Shown in pieces: positions 1 through 11,000 of a stretch of DNA of 64,000 nucleotides. Position 1 is the first letter of the stretch. Each line of letters starts with the position of its first letter. A model generated the notes under the pieces. The model searched no databases. It was not told the DNA's origin and saw only the letters and a program-made list of their open reading frames with translations. The stretch is from Ariolimax columbianus (Eukaryota > Mollusca > Gastropoda > Stylommatophora > Arionidae): assembly GCA_036924085.1 (NCBI GenBank), contig JAVGWX010000013.1, positions 63,935,157 through 63,999,156 on the forward strand, given 5' to 3'. Both the position numbers and the translations under genes were made by a program.

Positions 1-290
1 GGACCTAACTGCACTAAGTGAACATCCGTACGAAGCACAGGATGACGTCATTTCTGGTGTAAACATCACAAACCAACAGTAAAGTTTGCAAAATATAATG
101 ATCCTCAAACTCGTAGTTACCTCAGAATACCGTTGAAAACATGGCGGGCGTGATACATAACCCGTCCAGAGTTCATCAGCGAGCAGTAATTCGGTTTCTA
201 ACAGCTGACGGATGTAAACCAGTTGACCTTCATCGAAGAATCCAACCCTTGACGATAAACGGGTCGATCTAAGAACAACGATACTAATAA
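1..290 (+). mobile_element. Mariner-like transposon, 5' end (decayed, cut by window edge)
   Basis: The frame from ATG at 141 begins MAGVIHNPSR and continues with VIRFLTADGCKPVDL, the start of a helix-turn-helix (HTH_48/SETMAR type) DNA-binding domain of mariner-family transposases. It is broken after about 35 codons. The untranslated leader and this start match a second copy at 53,865-54,380 in the same orientation, with many substitutions. The left end lies outside the window. No DDD/DDE catalytic domain is visible downstream, so this is a dead fragment. The pairing of the two copies is seen directly; the family name comes from the N-terminal motif only. Confidence 0.6.
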
Positions 291-377
291 TACTCGCAAT
301 GAAGAACATTTTATAATTAAACAATAATCATGATTCTGATAACAGCTAGAAAACTAACTTGAATACGTGGTATTCAA

Positions 378-803
378 TCAGGCAAAGCTGCCTGATGTCA
401 GGTAACTAAAATCTGCTTGAATCTGTGTCTGTACTTTGCCATGATGGTACAAGGACGTGGTGCAGATCACGTCTCCATTTCGGGAGGTGACACGGGTAGT
501 AGTAGTTTTATTGTCATTAGAAAGACACCCTCGCCATCCATACATCGTCAGCCACGCAGGCTCATCTGTACTTTCGCATTGACACAAAGTCTTTGACATC
601 ACGAGCTCGGTTTGATCGTTGACCCAGCAGGTCAAGTCAGGAGAATCGACTGGTCTGGATGGAATCAATGCAAACAATTCCAGCCTGGCGGAAATACACT
701 TACCTGCCACCTTGCAATGCTTTTCATCTTCTGCTCCAAGACACACCTGGTCCAGAACAAAGGTTAAATAGAAATTCTGGCGAGCTCCATCCCAATCTGC
801 TAA
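378..803 (-). CDS. Possible host exon(s) of a Cys-rich extracellular protein
   Basis: An open frame of about 140 codons runs from 803 to a TGA at 378-380. It has no ATG start: upstream it is open to a stop at 806 and is preceded by a possible splice acceptor (TTCTAGTTAGCAG on the minus strand). It includes DWDGARQNFYLTFVLDQVC, then several spaced cysteines, LTCWVND, YGWRGC, an N-glycosylation site NKT and NGDVICTTSLYHHG, a pattern like one strand pair of an immunoglobulin-type domain. A good splice donor (GCAG then GTAAGTG) lies at about 704-697, so the true exon may end there. I do not recognise the gene. It could also be a chance frame; the cysteine and tryptophan spacing is why I list it. 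Confidence 0.3.
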   Translation of the reverse strand, partial: LADWDGARQNFYLTFVLDQVCLGAEDEKHCKVAGKCISARLELFALIPSRPVDSPDLTCWVNDQTELVMSKTLCQCESTDEPAWLTMYGWRGCLSNDNKTTTTRVTSRNGDVICTTSLYHHGKVQTQIQADFSYLTSGSFA

Positions 804-883
804 CTAGAATATTGATTCTAGGAACCACATCATCCCATAGAGGACATTCCCGTAAGTGATCCGTTCTCTCCCCATGCAGACAG

Positions 884-1412
884 TTAAGCGTTTATCATCT
901 CAGAGTCCCAGTCAGGAGCGAATGTTGTGTTATCCGGATCTTTCCAGACAGGACATTTTCTCCACTCTCCCCTAGTCACTCCCAAATCTATCATCATCTG
1001 CACATATACATTTTGTCGACCTTCTGTCTCTTCGTCACTCGGTATAGTATCCATAACTGTCTTGATCAACTCAATCCTGTATCTCGTCATTCTGTAAAGT
1101 ATCCATAACTGTCCTGATCAACTAAACCTTGTCTCTCGTCATTCTCTAAAGTATCCATTCCTGTCCTTATCAATTCAACCTTGTCTCTCGTGATGACCGC
1201 GTCGTTCCCCACAGCCCGTCCCGCCTCTGCATAAGCTCTTTCGTTGCCCCAGACCCTGCATGTCCCGGAAAGTAGATCCATGTCACACCTTGTGTACCAG
1301 AATTGCTCAGAAGAGAGGCCCACTCCCTTCTTAGCATGCGACCGTCTATCTTACGAAGCATACTCTGCGAGTCTGACAGTCTCAATGCGCGTGTCACCGG
1401 CTGCGTCAACAA
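884..1412 (-). pseudogene. LINE RNase H / C-terminal fragment
   Basis: The minus strand encodes the second half of a retrotransposon RNase H domain: DSQSMLRKIDGRMLRREW, then VTWIYFPGHAG, the equivalent of the common WIYxPGHAGVxGNExADRLA segment. After this it shifts frame and the final catalytic aspartate region is lost. Downstream pieces RDKVELIRTGMDTLENDE and MIDLGVTRGEWRKCP are typical C-terminal tail motifs of this LINE class. The ELIxTxMDT-coding stretch is triplicated in tandem (about 1,030-1,195, unit near 60 bp). RT and endonuclease are absent, so this is a 5'-truncated, decayed insertion. Confidence 0.6.
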
Positions 1413-2572
1413 CCAAGTTAGGGCTGCTGTTACAGCATCAATCTATATCCACCTGCCCAATCTGTGCACGAAAATTATCACCTGCAAACTAGAAAGGAAA
1501 ATAGACGATAATAACAATAACATTAATGATTTAATAACAATAATAAACCCGTCCCTTCCATTTGTGGACCATGACCACAATAATGCTATTGGCTTTATCC
1601 AGCAAATTCAAATCTCGGGATACCTATTTTTCCCTTTTTTGTTTCATTGGCAATGCGTGCTATATTAGTGAGATCGCTGGCTCTGTCACAACCTTCCCTT
1701 GTCGGTTGAGCCGACCCTTGAAATGGAGACCACTGGTCCATCGAGGAGAGACAGTGGGTTGCGTTCAATAGTGCACGCAATTAAAAGTACATTATGCTCG
1801 TCTTTTTACAAACACAATTTCAATTGAATAGTGATATCTGAACAGCCAAGAGAGGCCATTTCCGGATTGCAGAAGCTCTTACTGCCATAATATTCTTCTC
1901 ATTAGTACGGGAGCTTCTGACTCTCTTCAATAAAGTTAACCCCTATCCAATTTTAATTTTTGTAAACTAGTTATACGCCGCAAATTTTTGTTTCAGTTAG
2001 ACATTCACTCCCCATGTCAGTCTCAATTTTGAATTTGCTTTTACTGCGCGTCAGTAATTACTTGATGTTGATTATCTTAAGAGAATCATATTTTGAATTA
2101 TCTACATTCATATCCGGAGTACTGGGGGGAAATAATATTGCATTATCACTTGGTGCCTGCCATCGTAATTCTCTCCCTTGTCGGTATCATTTCTGAATTG
2201 ACTTTTCAATGTAAGCCGATATGGATAACACCCGTTCAGGCTTCGCTGCATAAACGAGTCAATCCTTAGAAACGTTCAAGCTATTCCGTGCTCGGCTGGT
2301 CCACTGACTAGCGATGACAATCATAGGGAACGGACATTACATTACAAGCGTTGTTGCTTTCAATGAGATGGCTATATTCTACTTTAATGAGCGGACAACC
2401 AATATTATTGTGAATTTAATAGTATGCATTAATTAATCGTATGGATGTGTGCGTGTGTATGAGAGAGATTGTGTGCGTTTATGTGTTTTTGAAAAATGTG
2501 TTGCACATGAACTTGCGCATCTCCATCTAACACTTTCACTAGTTGTGAAGTTGGAATACATATTGCTCATTC
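1413..2572. other. No gene seen; AT-rich intergenic sequence
   Basis: I see no supported coding region in this stretch. It contains a short GT-rich run at about 2,445-2,490 (gtgtgcgtgtgtatg), probably a decayed (GT)n microsatellite. Open frames here are short and without recognisable motifs. Confidence 0.5.
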
Positions 2573-2725
2573 AAAGTTTTTAATTCAGGTTAGAACACAC
2601 AACTTGTAAAGAGCACCTTTTGTTGTGAGCCGTGCTACTTAACCACTAGCCCACGCTGTCCCCCCTATAAGTTTTTCATTCAGGTTAGAACACACAACTT
2701 GTAAAGAGAACCTTTGGGACGATTT
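2573..2725 (-). mobile_element. tRNA-derived SINE head with partial tandem duplication
   Basis: Read on the minus strand, GGGCTAGTGGTTAAG (about 2,634-2,648) is a good RNA polymerase III A box, and GTGTTCTAACC about 45 bases later resembles a B box with one mismatch. The spacing fits a tRNA-like head. The B-box half (caggttagaacacacaac) recurs about 97 bp away, at about 2,587 and 2,684, so part of the unit is duplicated in tandem. No SINE body or tail could be defined. Confidence 0.5.
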
Positions 2726-2954
2726 AGAGACGAGAGTGCAACAATTACAAGTTTACTATCGATAGCAGCAGCTAGAGCAGTCAAATTGTGAGACCTGAAG
2801 CAGAACCGAACTCAAACCGCGAATTGCTCTTTGCGAATGATAAACTACTAAATCACATGGACACGTGGTAAATATAATATGCGAGTTAACGAGAAAAAAG
2901 CAGAAACTATTAGGATCAATAGAACACATGTGTCGCTCAACATAAGTGTCAATC

Positions 2955-3515
2955 ATAGTGCTCTTCTACAGGCTTCTGAGTTCAAGTAGTTGGGCAGTAT
3001 TTTATCAGCTGGAGGTAGGATCGACAGAGAAATTGAGACTAGGTGTCAGAAAGCATATCACCATTGGTGAGACACCCGAGCATTAGTTTGGCAACAAAGC
3101 AACGGCTGATACACAGTATATTTATGCCGACTCTGTGCTACCAGTGCCAAACACGGCATCTGTTAAAAATGCGAGAGCAGAATTTTGACGCGTGAAATGA
3201 AGTGTTTGAGATAGGTCATCTGTGTTTCCAGGACAGACAGAATGCGAAACGACGACATTTGCAGTATGGTTGGCACTATGTCTTGTGGTGAATACATTTC
3301 CAGGTTGAAAATCAGTTGATTTGTTCATCTCGTGGGAATGTACCCTCATCAACGTCCACTGACTTTTACAACGGTAGCATATCTCAGTAGAGGGCAAGGC
3401 TCGGTCATAAAGGAGATTGATATATGGCAATAGAGTGATAGTGCAGCTATACGGGCTCACATTGACCAACGCAACGCATGACAGATGACTTAAGCTCCCC
3501 ACGACTCCTAACAGC
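2955..3515 (+). pseudogene. LINE RT C-terminal fragment (thumb to C-terminus)
   Basis: The plus strand carries in order: SEFK-stop-LGSILSAGGRIDR, EIETRCQKA, then PTLCYQCQT (equivalent of the LxYGxETW motif), EMKCLR, RMRNDDICSMVG, GEYISRLKI and VHLVGMYPHQ. This is the conserved order in the C-terminal part of widespread animal LINE reverse transcriptases. At least five in-frame stops and one or two frame changes kill it. The RT palm (YADD) is not present, so the copy is 5'-truncated. A 131-codon open frame on the opposite strand (3,122-3,517) is only its shadow. Confidence 0.65.
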
Positions 3516-3519
3516 ACAC

Positions 3520-4014
3520 GGGGAAAGACTTATATATTACTAACAACGACGAGAATTTAAAAAATAAAATATGAAACAAAGTATACTCACTTGCACTGTG
3601 TTATAATCATGTTTTGAACATGTTTCAGGCACTGATCTTCAATTAAAAATGGAATCACGAAAAGGACATTACTGTGTACTCCTGGTGTAATCACAAGCTG
3701 CCATGTCCTGATTGAAATCAAATGATTATGAAACATTTGACTGGTGTTGATTTTGTTTATTACAAGAGCACGTGTTCTGTACGGTCATAACTTTAGATTT
3801 AGCATGAATTAAGGATGTGAGCATGTCGAGTGTTGTGAATTTATGTTTCGTGAAAATGTGAAAACAGTTTGATTTCCCTAGCAACAGTTGTCATGGGAGA
3901 AGTTAGCAAGTGCATGTATCACATTTCTTATTGGGGCAGGGGACGTAATTCATCTTTGAAGATACTTTAACAAATCAAGCTTTTTTGTTGTTGATATTTA
4001 AATATATGTCAATT
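3520..4014. other. No gene seen
   Basis: AT-rich sequence with no recognisable coding motif, RNA gene or repeat on either strand. Confidence 0.45.
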
Positions 4015-4285
4015 GATCCCATATGTGATATGTGAGTCTTCCTGATAATATAATATGTTAACTGATATAAATATGCAATATGAAAGTCTGCCAGATAAGA
4101 TCATATGTTAAGTCTTCTAAATATGTAACGTAAAGGTGAAAGATATGATCATTTGTCAGCTGATCACAATATGTGCAAGTAAAGAGTGAGATAAAATGCA
4201 ATTTGATCAGAAAATATGATATGAAAGTATGCCAGATAAGATATATTGTAAATTGATTACAATATACGCGAATAAAGAGTGCCAT
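4015..4285. repeat. Degenerate AT-rich minisatellite, period about 41-51 bp
   Basis: The anchor ccagataagat and variants recurs at about 4,039, 4,090, 4,139, 4,190, 4,231 and 4,272, with intervening text such as catatgttaa and caatatg. Copies are strongly diverged, so this is an old array. The open frame on the minus strand here is a by-product. Confidence 0.6.
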
Positions 4286-4579
4286 ATAAGAGAATCAATT
4301 CAGGGTACACGTGGAAAGTAGCGACAACGACTCACCTTTGGAAGTCAGAAATGCAGAGACATCAAGGTATTTAAACGTGCTGAAAAAAAAACATATGCAG
4401 AGGATATGGATATGGGCAAATAGAAAGATATGTCCAGACACCATTGCAGCCAGTCTTAGGACTGACCAACCAGAGGATAATATGTCAAAGGAAAAAGGCT
4501 AATTAATAAAAAGATAAAACTACCAACATCCATATCCAACATATAACTAAATCAGCACTCACGAACGACCACTAATTAA

Positions 4580-4903
4580 ATATCATCATTATCATCGGCA
4601 TCATCATCATGTAGCATGCCCTTTATAGAAAGTGGATCCCATCACAGTTTGTCTGAAAGAAACTCATTACCTTGCCAAAACTCCAGCCGCACCAGGCATA
4701 TCCATACATTCCTGGACATCTATGTGCCATTGACGTCGTGGTCTAACCCTCTCTGTTTTACCTGGTACGATACCTTCCAGCATTGTTCTCTCAAGACCGT
4801 TGTGTCTCTTGATGTGACCAAAGTATTTAATTTTTCTGGACAAAAAGGAATTAATACCCCAGTGCACCTCCATTTTCTGTGTTGTTTCACATTCTATTCT
4901 CAC
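4580..4903 (-). pseudogene. LINE C-terminus with (ATG)n 3' tail
   Basis: The minus strand reads RKIKYFGHIKRHNGLERTM, LEGIVPGKTERVRPRRQW and HIDVQECMDM, the C-terminal tail of a common animal LINE family (KLxYFGHIxRHNxLEKTILEG, GRGRPRRQW). It is followed on the same strand by a run of ATG/ATGATG triplets (4,583-4,612 on the plus strand as atcatcattatc, gcatcatcatcat), as expected for a non-LTR element with a microsatellite 3' tail. Everything upstream of this tail is missing: the 33-bp minisatellite abuts the 5' side. Confidence 0.7.
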
Positions 4904-7900
4904 TTTCTACCTGGTTGTAGCCCAGTGTTGTCTCACTTTCTTTCGGATTGCAGCCAAGTGTTGTCTCACTGTATACCTGGGTGTAGAACAGTGTCGTCTC
5001 ACTTTCTAACTAGTTGTAGCCAAGTTTTGTCTCACTTTCTACCGGATTGTAGCCCATATTTGTCTCACTTTCTACATGGTTGTATCCCAGTGTTGAATCA
5101 CTTTCTACATGGTTGTATCCCAGTGTTGAATCACTTTCTACCAGTTTGTAGCTCAGTGTTGTAATCCGTTCTACCATGATGTAGTCTAATTCTCATTTCA
5201 CTGCCTACCTAGATGTAGCGCAGTGTCGTCTCACATTCTACCGAGTTGTAGCCCAGTGTCGTCTCACGTTCTAGTTGGTTGAAGTCTAGTGTGTCTCACT
5301 TTTACCTGGTTGTAACTCGCTGTTGCCTCACTTTCTACCTGGTTGTAGCCCAGTGTCGTTGCACTTCCTAACTGGTTGTAGCCCAGTGTTGTTTCACATT
5401 CATTTTTTTACTTTCTACCTGGTTGTAGCAAAGTGTTATCTCACTTTCTCTCTGGTTGTAGCTTAGTGTTATCTCACTTTCTCTCTGGTTGTAGCTTAGT
5501 GTTATCTCACTTCATATCTGGTTGTAGCCCAATGTTGTCTCACATGCTCTTTTCTCTTTCTACTGGGTTGCAGCCTAGTGGTGTCTTTCTTTCTACCTGG
5601 ATGTAGCCCAATGTCGTCTCACTTTCTACCTGGATGTAGCCCAGTGTTGTCTCACTTTCAACTAGTTTTAGCCCAGTATCGTCTCACTTTCTACTTGGTT
5701 CTAGCAAAATGTCTCCCTCCCTGTACTGTTGTAGCCCAGTGTTGTCTCACTTTCTATCTGGTTGTATCCCAGTGCTTTCACATTCTACCTGGTTCCAGCC
5801 AAATGTCGTTTCACATTCTACATGGTTCTAGCCAAATGTCGTATCACATTCTACTTGGTTCTTTGTTATAGCCCAGTATCGTCTAACTTTCCACCTGGTT
5901 CTAGCCAAATGTCGTATCACATTCTAATTGGTTCCTGGTTATAGCCCATAGTCGTCTTTCGCCCTACTAGGTTGTAGCCTAGTATCGTCTCCCTCCCTAC
6001 CAGGTTGTAGTCCAGTATCGTCTCCCTGGCTACCAGGTTGTAGCCCAGTATCATCTCCCTACATACCAGGTTGCATTCCAGTATCGTCTCCCTCCCTACC
6101 CGACTGTAGCTTAGTGTAGTCTCCCTCCCTACCAGGTTGTAGACCAGTATCGTCTCCCTTCCTACCAGTTTGTAGCCCAGTATCGTTTCCCTCCTTACCT
6201 GGTTGCAGACCAGTATCGTCTCCCTTCCTACCAGTTTCTAGCCCAGTATCGTCTCACTGCCTACCTGGTTGTAGCCCAGTATCGTCTCCCTCCCTACCAG
6301 GTTGTAGCCCAGTGTCGTCTACCTCCATACCAGGTTGTAGCCCAGTATCGTCTCCCTGCCTACCAGGTTTTAGCCCAGTATCGTCTCCCTCCCTACCAGG
6401 TTGTTGCCCAGTATCGTCTCCCTCCTTATGAGATTGTTGCCCAGTATCGTCTCCCTCCCTACCAGGTTGTAGCCCAGTGTCATCTCCCTCCCTACCAGGT
6501 TATAGACCAGTGTCGTCTACCTTCCTACCAGTTTGTAGCCCAGTGTCGTCTGCCTCCATACCAGGTTGTAGCCCAGTATCGTCTCCCTCCCTACCAGGTT
6601 GTAGCCCAGTATCGTCTCGCTCCCTATGAGATTGTTGCCCAGTATCGTCTCCCTCCCTACCAGATTGTAGCCCAGTGTCCTCTCCCTCCCTACCAGATTG
6701 TAGCCCAGTGTCCTCTCCCTCCCTACCAGGTTATAGACCAGTATCGTCTCCCTTCCTACCAGTTTGTAGCCCAGTATCGTTTCCCTCCTTACCTGATTGT
6801 AGACCAGTATCGTCTCCTTTCCTTCCATTTTGTAGCCCAGTATCGTTTCCCTCCCTACCTGGTTGTAGCCCAGTATCGTTTCCCTCCCTACCTGGTTGTA
6901 GCCCAGTGTCGTATCATTTTCTACCGGGTTGAAGCCCAGTGTCGTCTCACATTCTAATTGGTTTTAGTCCAATGTTGTTTCGCATTCTATTTTCACTTTC
7001 TACTTGGTTGTAGCCCAGTGTATTCCTCATTTTATATCGGGTTGTAGCCCAGTGTTGTCTCACTTTCTTTATGGTTGTAACTAGTGTCTTTTCACTCTCT
7101 ACTTGGCTGTAGCCCAGTTTCCCGTCACTTTTTACCTGGTTGTAGCCCAGTGCCGTCTCAATTTCTACAAAGCTGTCGCCCAGTGTTGTCTCACATTATC
7201 CTGTCACTTTATACCAGTTCGTATCCACGTGTTGCCTAATTTTCTGCCTGGTTGTAGTCCAGTGTTTTCTCACTTTCTCTTCTTATTTTGTACCGGGTTG
7301 TAGAGCAGTGTGATCTCACTTGTTAGAGGGTTGTAGCCAAGTTCCGTTTCACTTTCTGCCTAGTTGTAACCCGGTATCGCCTCACTTTCCACCGGGCTGT
7401 AGCCTAGGGTTGCCTCACGTTCTACCTGGTTGTAGCCAGTATTGCCTGACTTTATATCTGGCTGTAGGTCAATGTTGTCTCACGTTCTACCTCGTACTAA
7501 CCCAGTGTCGTCACTCTTTCTAGCTGGCTGTAGCCCAGTGTTGTCTCACTTTCTACCTCGTACTAACCCAGTGTCGTCACTCTTTCTAGCTGGCTGTAGC
7601 CCAGTGTTGTCTCACTTTCTACCTCGAACTAACCCAGTGTCGTCACTCTTTCTAGCTGGCTGTAGCCCAGTGTTGTCTCACTTTCTACCTCGAACTAAAC
7701 CAGTGTCGTCACTCTTTCTAGCTAGCTGTAGCCCAGTGTTGTCTCATTTTCTACCTCGAACTATCCCAGTGTCGTCACTCTTTCTAGCTGGCTGTAGCCC
7801 AGTGTTGTTTCACTTTCTACCTCGAACTAACCCAGTGTCGTCACTCTTTCTAGCTGGCTGTAGCCCAGTGTTGTCTCACTTTCTACCTCGAACTAACCCA

Positions 7901-8085
7901 GTGTCATCACTCTTTCTAAATGGCTGTAGCCCAGTGTTGTCTCACTTTCTACCTCGAACTAACCCAGTGTCGTCACTCTTTCTACCTGTTTGTAGCGCAG
8001 TATTTTGTCACTTTCTACCTGGTTGTAGAGCACTGTTGTCCCACTTTCTACCTAGTTGTATCCCAGTGTGCTGTCACATTCTGTT
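4895..8085. repeat. 33-bp minisatellite array (about 95 units)
   Basis: Each unit holds tgtagcccagtgtcgtc followed by tcactttctacctggt, 33 bp in all. From about 5,950 to 6,900 a subfamily with gtctccctccctaccaggt dominates; before and after it the tcactttctacct form does. Units are 32-35 bp and moderately diverged. Because 33 is a multiple of three, long frames stay open (an 11-residue periodic product), but there is no sign of a gene. Confidence 0.9.
7519..7985. repeat. 66-bp higher-order repeat within the 33-bp array
   Basis: Two 33-bp variants alternate, one with tctagctggctgtagccc and one with tctacctcgaactaaccc. The dimer begins at 7,519, 7,585 and 7,651 and continues at 66-bp spacing for about seven copies with very few differences. 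This local block is much younger than the rest of the array and produces a frame of 264 codons with a 22-residue period (7,442-8,236). Confidence 0.9.
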
Positions 8086-8089
8086 TGTT

Positions 8090-11000
8090 TCGTCTGTAGT
8101 TGTTTCGGCAGATGGTTCTTACGGTATGTGGTTGTTTGTGTTATGCTTATTTGGGCATGTGTGTATTATGGTATGTAGTTGTTTGGGCTTGTGGTTGTTT
8201 GGGCATGTTGTTGTTTTGGTCTTTTGTGTGTTTTGACATGCTGTTGTTTGGGCCTGGGGCTGTTTTTGGTATCTGGCTGTTTGGGCCTATGGTTGTTTGA
8301 TCATGTTTTTTGTTTGGACATGTAGTTGTTAGAGTATGTTGTTGTTTGGGACCGTAGTTGTTTGGGTATGCTGTTAATTGGGCATGTGGTTGGTTAAATA
8401 TGTTGCTGTTTTGGGCCTGTGGTTGTTATAGTTTGGGCTTTTGTTTGTTTGGGCCGATGTTTTTTTTGGAATGTTGTTGTTTGTGCCTATGTTGTTTGGG
8501 CATGTGGTTTTCTGGGCATGATGTTGTTTGAGGATGTTGTTGTTTGAGCTTATGCTTGTTTAGACTGTGGTTGATTATACATGTTGTGTGAGCATGTTGT
8601 TTGGGCCTGTGGTTGTTTGGGCATGTTGTTGTTTTGATCTGTGGTTGTTTTGACATGCTGTTTTAGTATGTTGTTGTTTGAGCCTGTAATTATTAGGTTA
8701 TGTGGATGTTTTGGCATGTGATTGTTTGATCCTGTGTTTGTTTGGACCTGTGGTTGTTTAGGCATGTTGTTATTTGAGCATGTAGTTGTTTTGTACTGTG
8801 GTTGTTTAATCATGTGCTTGTTTGGGCATGCGGTTGTGTGGGTATGTTGTTGTTTGGGCCTTGGGTTGTTTGGGAATGTTGTTTTTTGGGCCTGTGCTTT
8901 TTTGGGCAGGTTGTTTTTTGGGCATGTTGTTGTTTGAGTATGTTGTTTTATGAGCCTATGGTTGTTAGAGTATATTGCTGTTTGGGACCGTGGTTGTTTT
9001 AGTATGTTGTTGTTTGAGCATTTGGTTTTTTGTGCCGATGGTTATTTGAGTATGTTGTTGTTTGGGCCTATGTTTGTTTGCGTATGTGTTTTATTGGGCA
9101 TATTGTTCTTTTAGCATGTTGTTGTTTGAGCGTATGGTTGTTTGGGATGTAGTTGTTTGGTCTTGTTGTTTGTTATTACATGTTGTTGTTTTATCATCTT
9201 GCTGTTTGGGCATGTGGTTGGTTGGGCCAGTGGTTTTTTGGGCGTGTTGTTGTTTGAGTACGTTGTTGTTTAAGCATGTTGTTGTTTGGGCCTGTGGTTG
9301 TTAGGGTATGTCGCTGTTTGGGTCTATGGTTGTTGGGGTCTATGGTTGTTTGCGACTGTATTTGTTTGGGCATATGGTTATTACAGCATGTGGTTGTTTG
9401 GGTCTGTGGTTGTTTGGATCTGTGGTTGTTTGGGTTATGCGTGTTTGGGTATGTGGTTATTGCGGCATGTGGTTGTTTGTGCTTGTGGCTGTTTGGGCTT
9501 ATGGTGATTTGGATAAATGGTTGTTTGGGTCTGTGGTTGTTTGGGTCTATGCATGTTTGGGCATGTGGTTATTACGGCATGTGGTTGTTTGTACTTGTGG
9601 TTGTTTGGGCCTGTGGTGGTTTTGGTCTATGGTTGTTTAGGTCTGTGGTTGTTTGGGAATGAGGTTATAACGCATGTGGTTGTTTGGGTATGTGGTTGTT
9701 TGGGTCTTTGGTTGTTTGGGTCTATGGATGTTTTGGAATGTGGTTATTATGGCATGTGGTTGTTTGGGTCTGTGGTTGTTTGGACCTGTGGTTGTTAGGG
9801 TATATGGTTGTTTGGAACTGTGGTTGTTTGGGCCTGTGGTTTTTTTGCCATGTGAGTGTTTGATCCTGTGGTTGTTTGAGCATGTGTTTGTTTCGTCCTG
9901 TGTTGTTTTTTTCATGTGCTTGTTTAGGCATTTGTTTGTTTGAGCGTGTGGCGGTTTGGGCATGTTGTTGTTTGGACCTGTGGTTGTTTGAGCATGTAAT
10001 TGTCTTGGCCTGTGTTTGTTTGGGATTGTTGTTGTGTGAGTATATTGTTGTTTGCTTCTGTGATTGTTTGGACATTTTGTTATTTTGATCTGTGCTTGTT
10101 TTAACATGCTGATGTTTGGGCCTGGGGTTGTTTGAGCATGTTGTTGTTCGGGCATGTAATTGTTAGAGTATGTGGTGGTTTGGGTCTATGGTTGTTTAGG
10201 TCTGTGGTTGTTTGGGCATGAGGTTATAACGGCATGTTGTTGTTTGGGTCTGTGGTTGTTTGGGTCTTTGGTTGTTTGGGTCTATGGATGTTTTGGCATG
10301 TGGTTATTACGGCATGTGGTTGTTTGGGTCTGTGGGTATTTGGGCCTGTGGTTGTTCGGGTATATGGTTGTTTGGAACTGTGGTTGTCTGATCATGTAAT
10401 TGTTTTGGCCTGTGGTTATTTGGTAATGTGTTTGTTTTGGATTGTGGTTGTGTTAGTATGTTGCTATTTGGGCCTGGGGTTGTTTTTGGCATCTGGCTGT
10501 TTGGGCCTATGGTGGTTTGATCATGTTTTTTGTTTGGACATGTAGTTGTTAGAGTATGTTGTTGTTTTGGACCGTAGCTGTTTGGGTATGCTGTTAATTG
10601 GGCATATGGTTGGTTAAATATGTTGTTGTTTTGGGCCTGTGGTTGTTATAGTTTGGGCTTTTGTTTGTTTCTGCCGATGTTTTTTTTGGAATGTTGTTGT
10701 TTGTGCCTATGTTGTTTGGGCATGTGGTTTTCTGGGCATGATGTTGTTTGAGGATGTTGTTGTTTGAGCTTATGCTTGTTTAGACTGGTTGATTATACAT
10801 GTTGTGTGAGCATGTTGTTTGGGCCTGTGGTTGTTTGGGCATGTTGTTGTTTTGATCTGTGGTTGTTTTGACATGCTGTTTTAGTATGTTGTTGTTTGAG
10901 CCTGTAATTGTTAGGTTATGTGGATGTTTTGGCATGTGATTGTTTGATCCTGTGTTTGTTCGGACCTGTGGTTGTTTAGGCATGTTGTTATTTGAGCATG

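Noticed and set aside
3122..3517. 131-codon minus-strand frame
   Set aside because: It is antisense to LINE C-terminal coding sequence that is recognisable on the plus strand.
7442..8236. 264-codon open frame with a 22-residue repeat
   Set aside because: It is the translation of the 66-bp dimer array; the length is a multiple of three so stops do not arise. No start context, no codon signal, no flanking gene parts.
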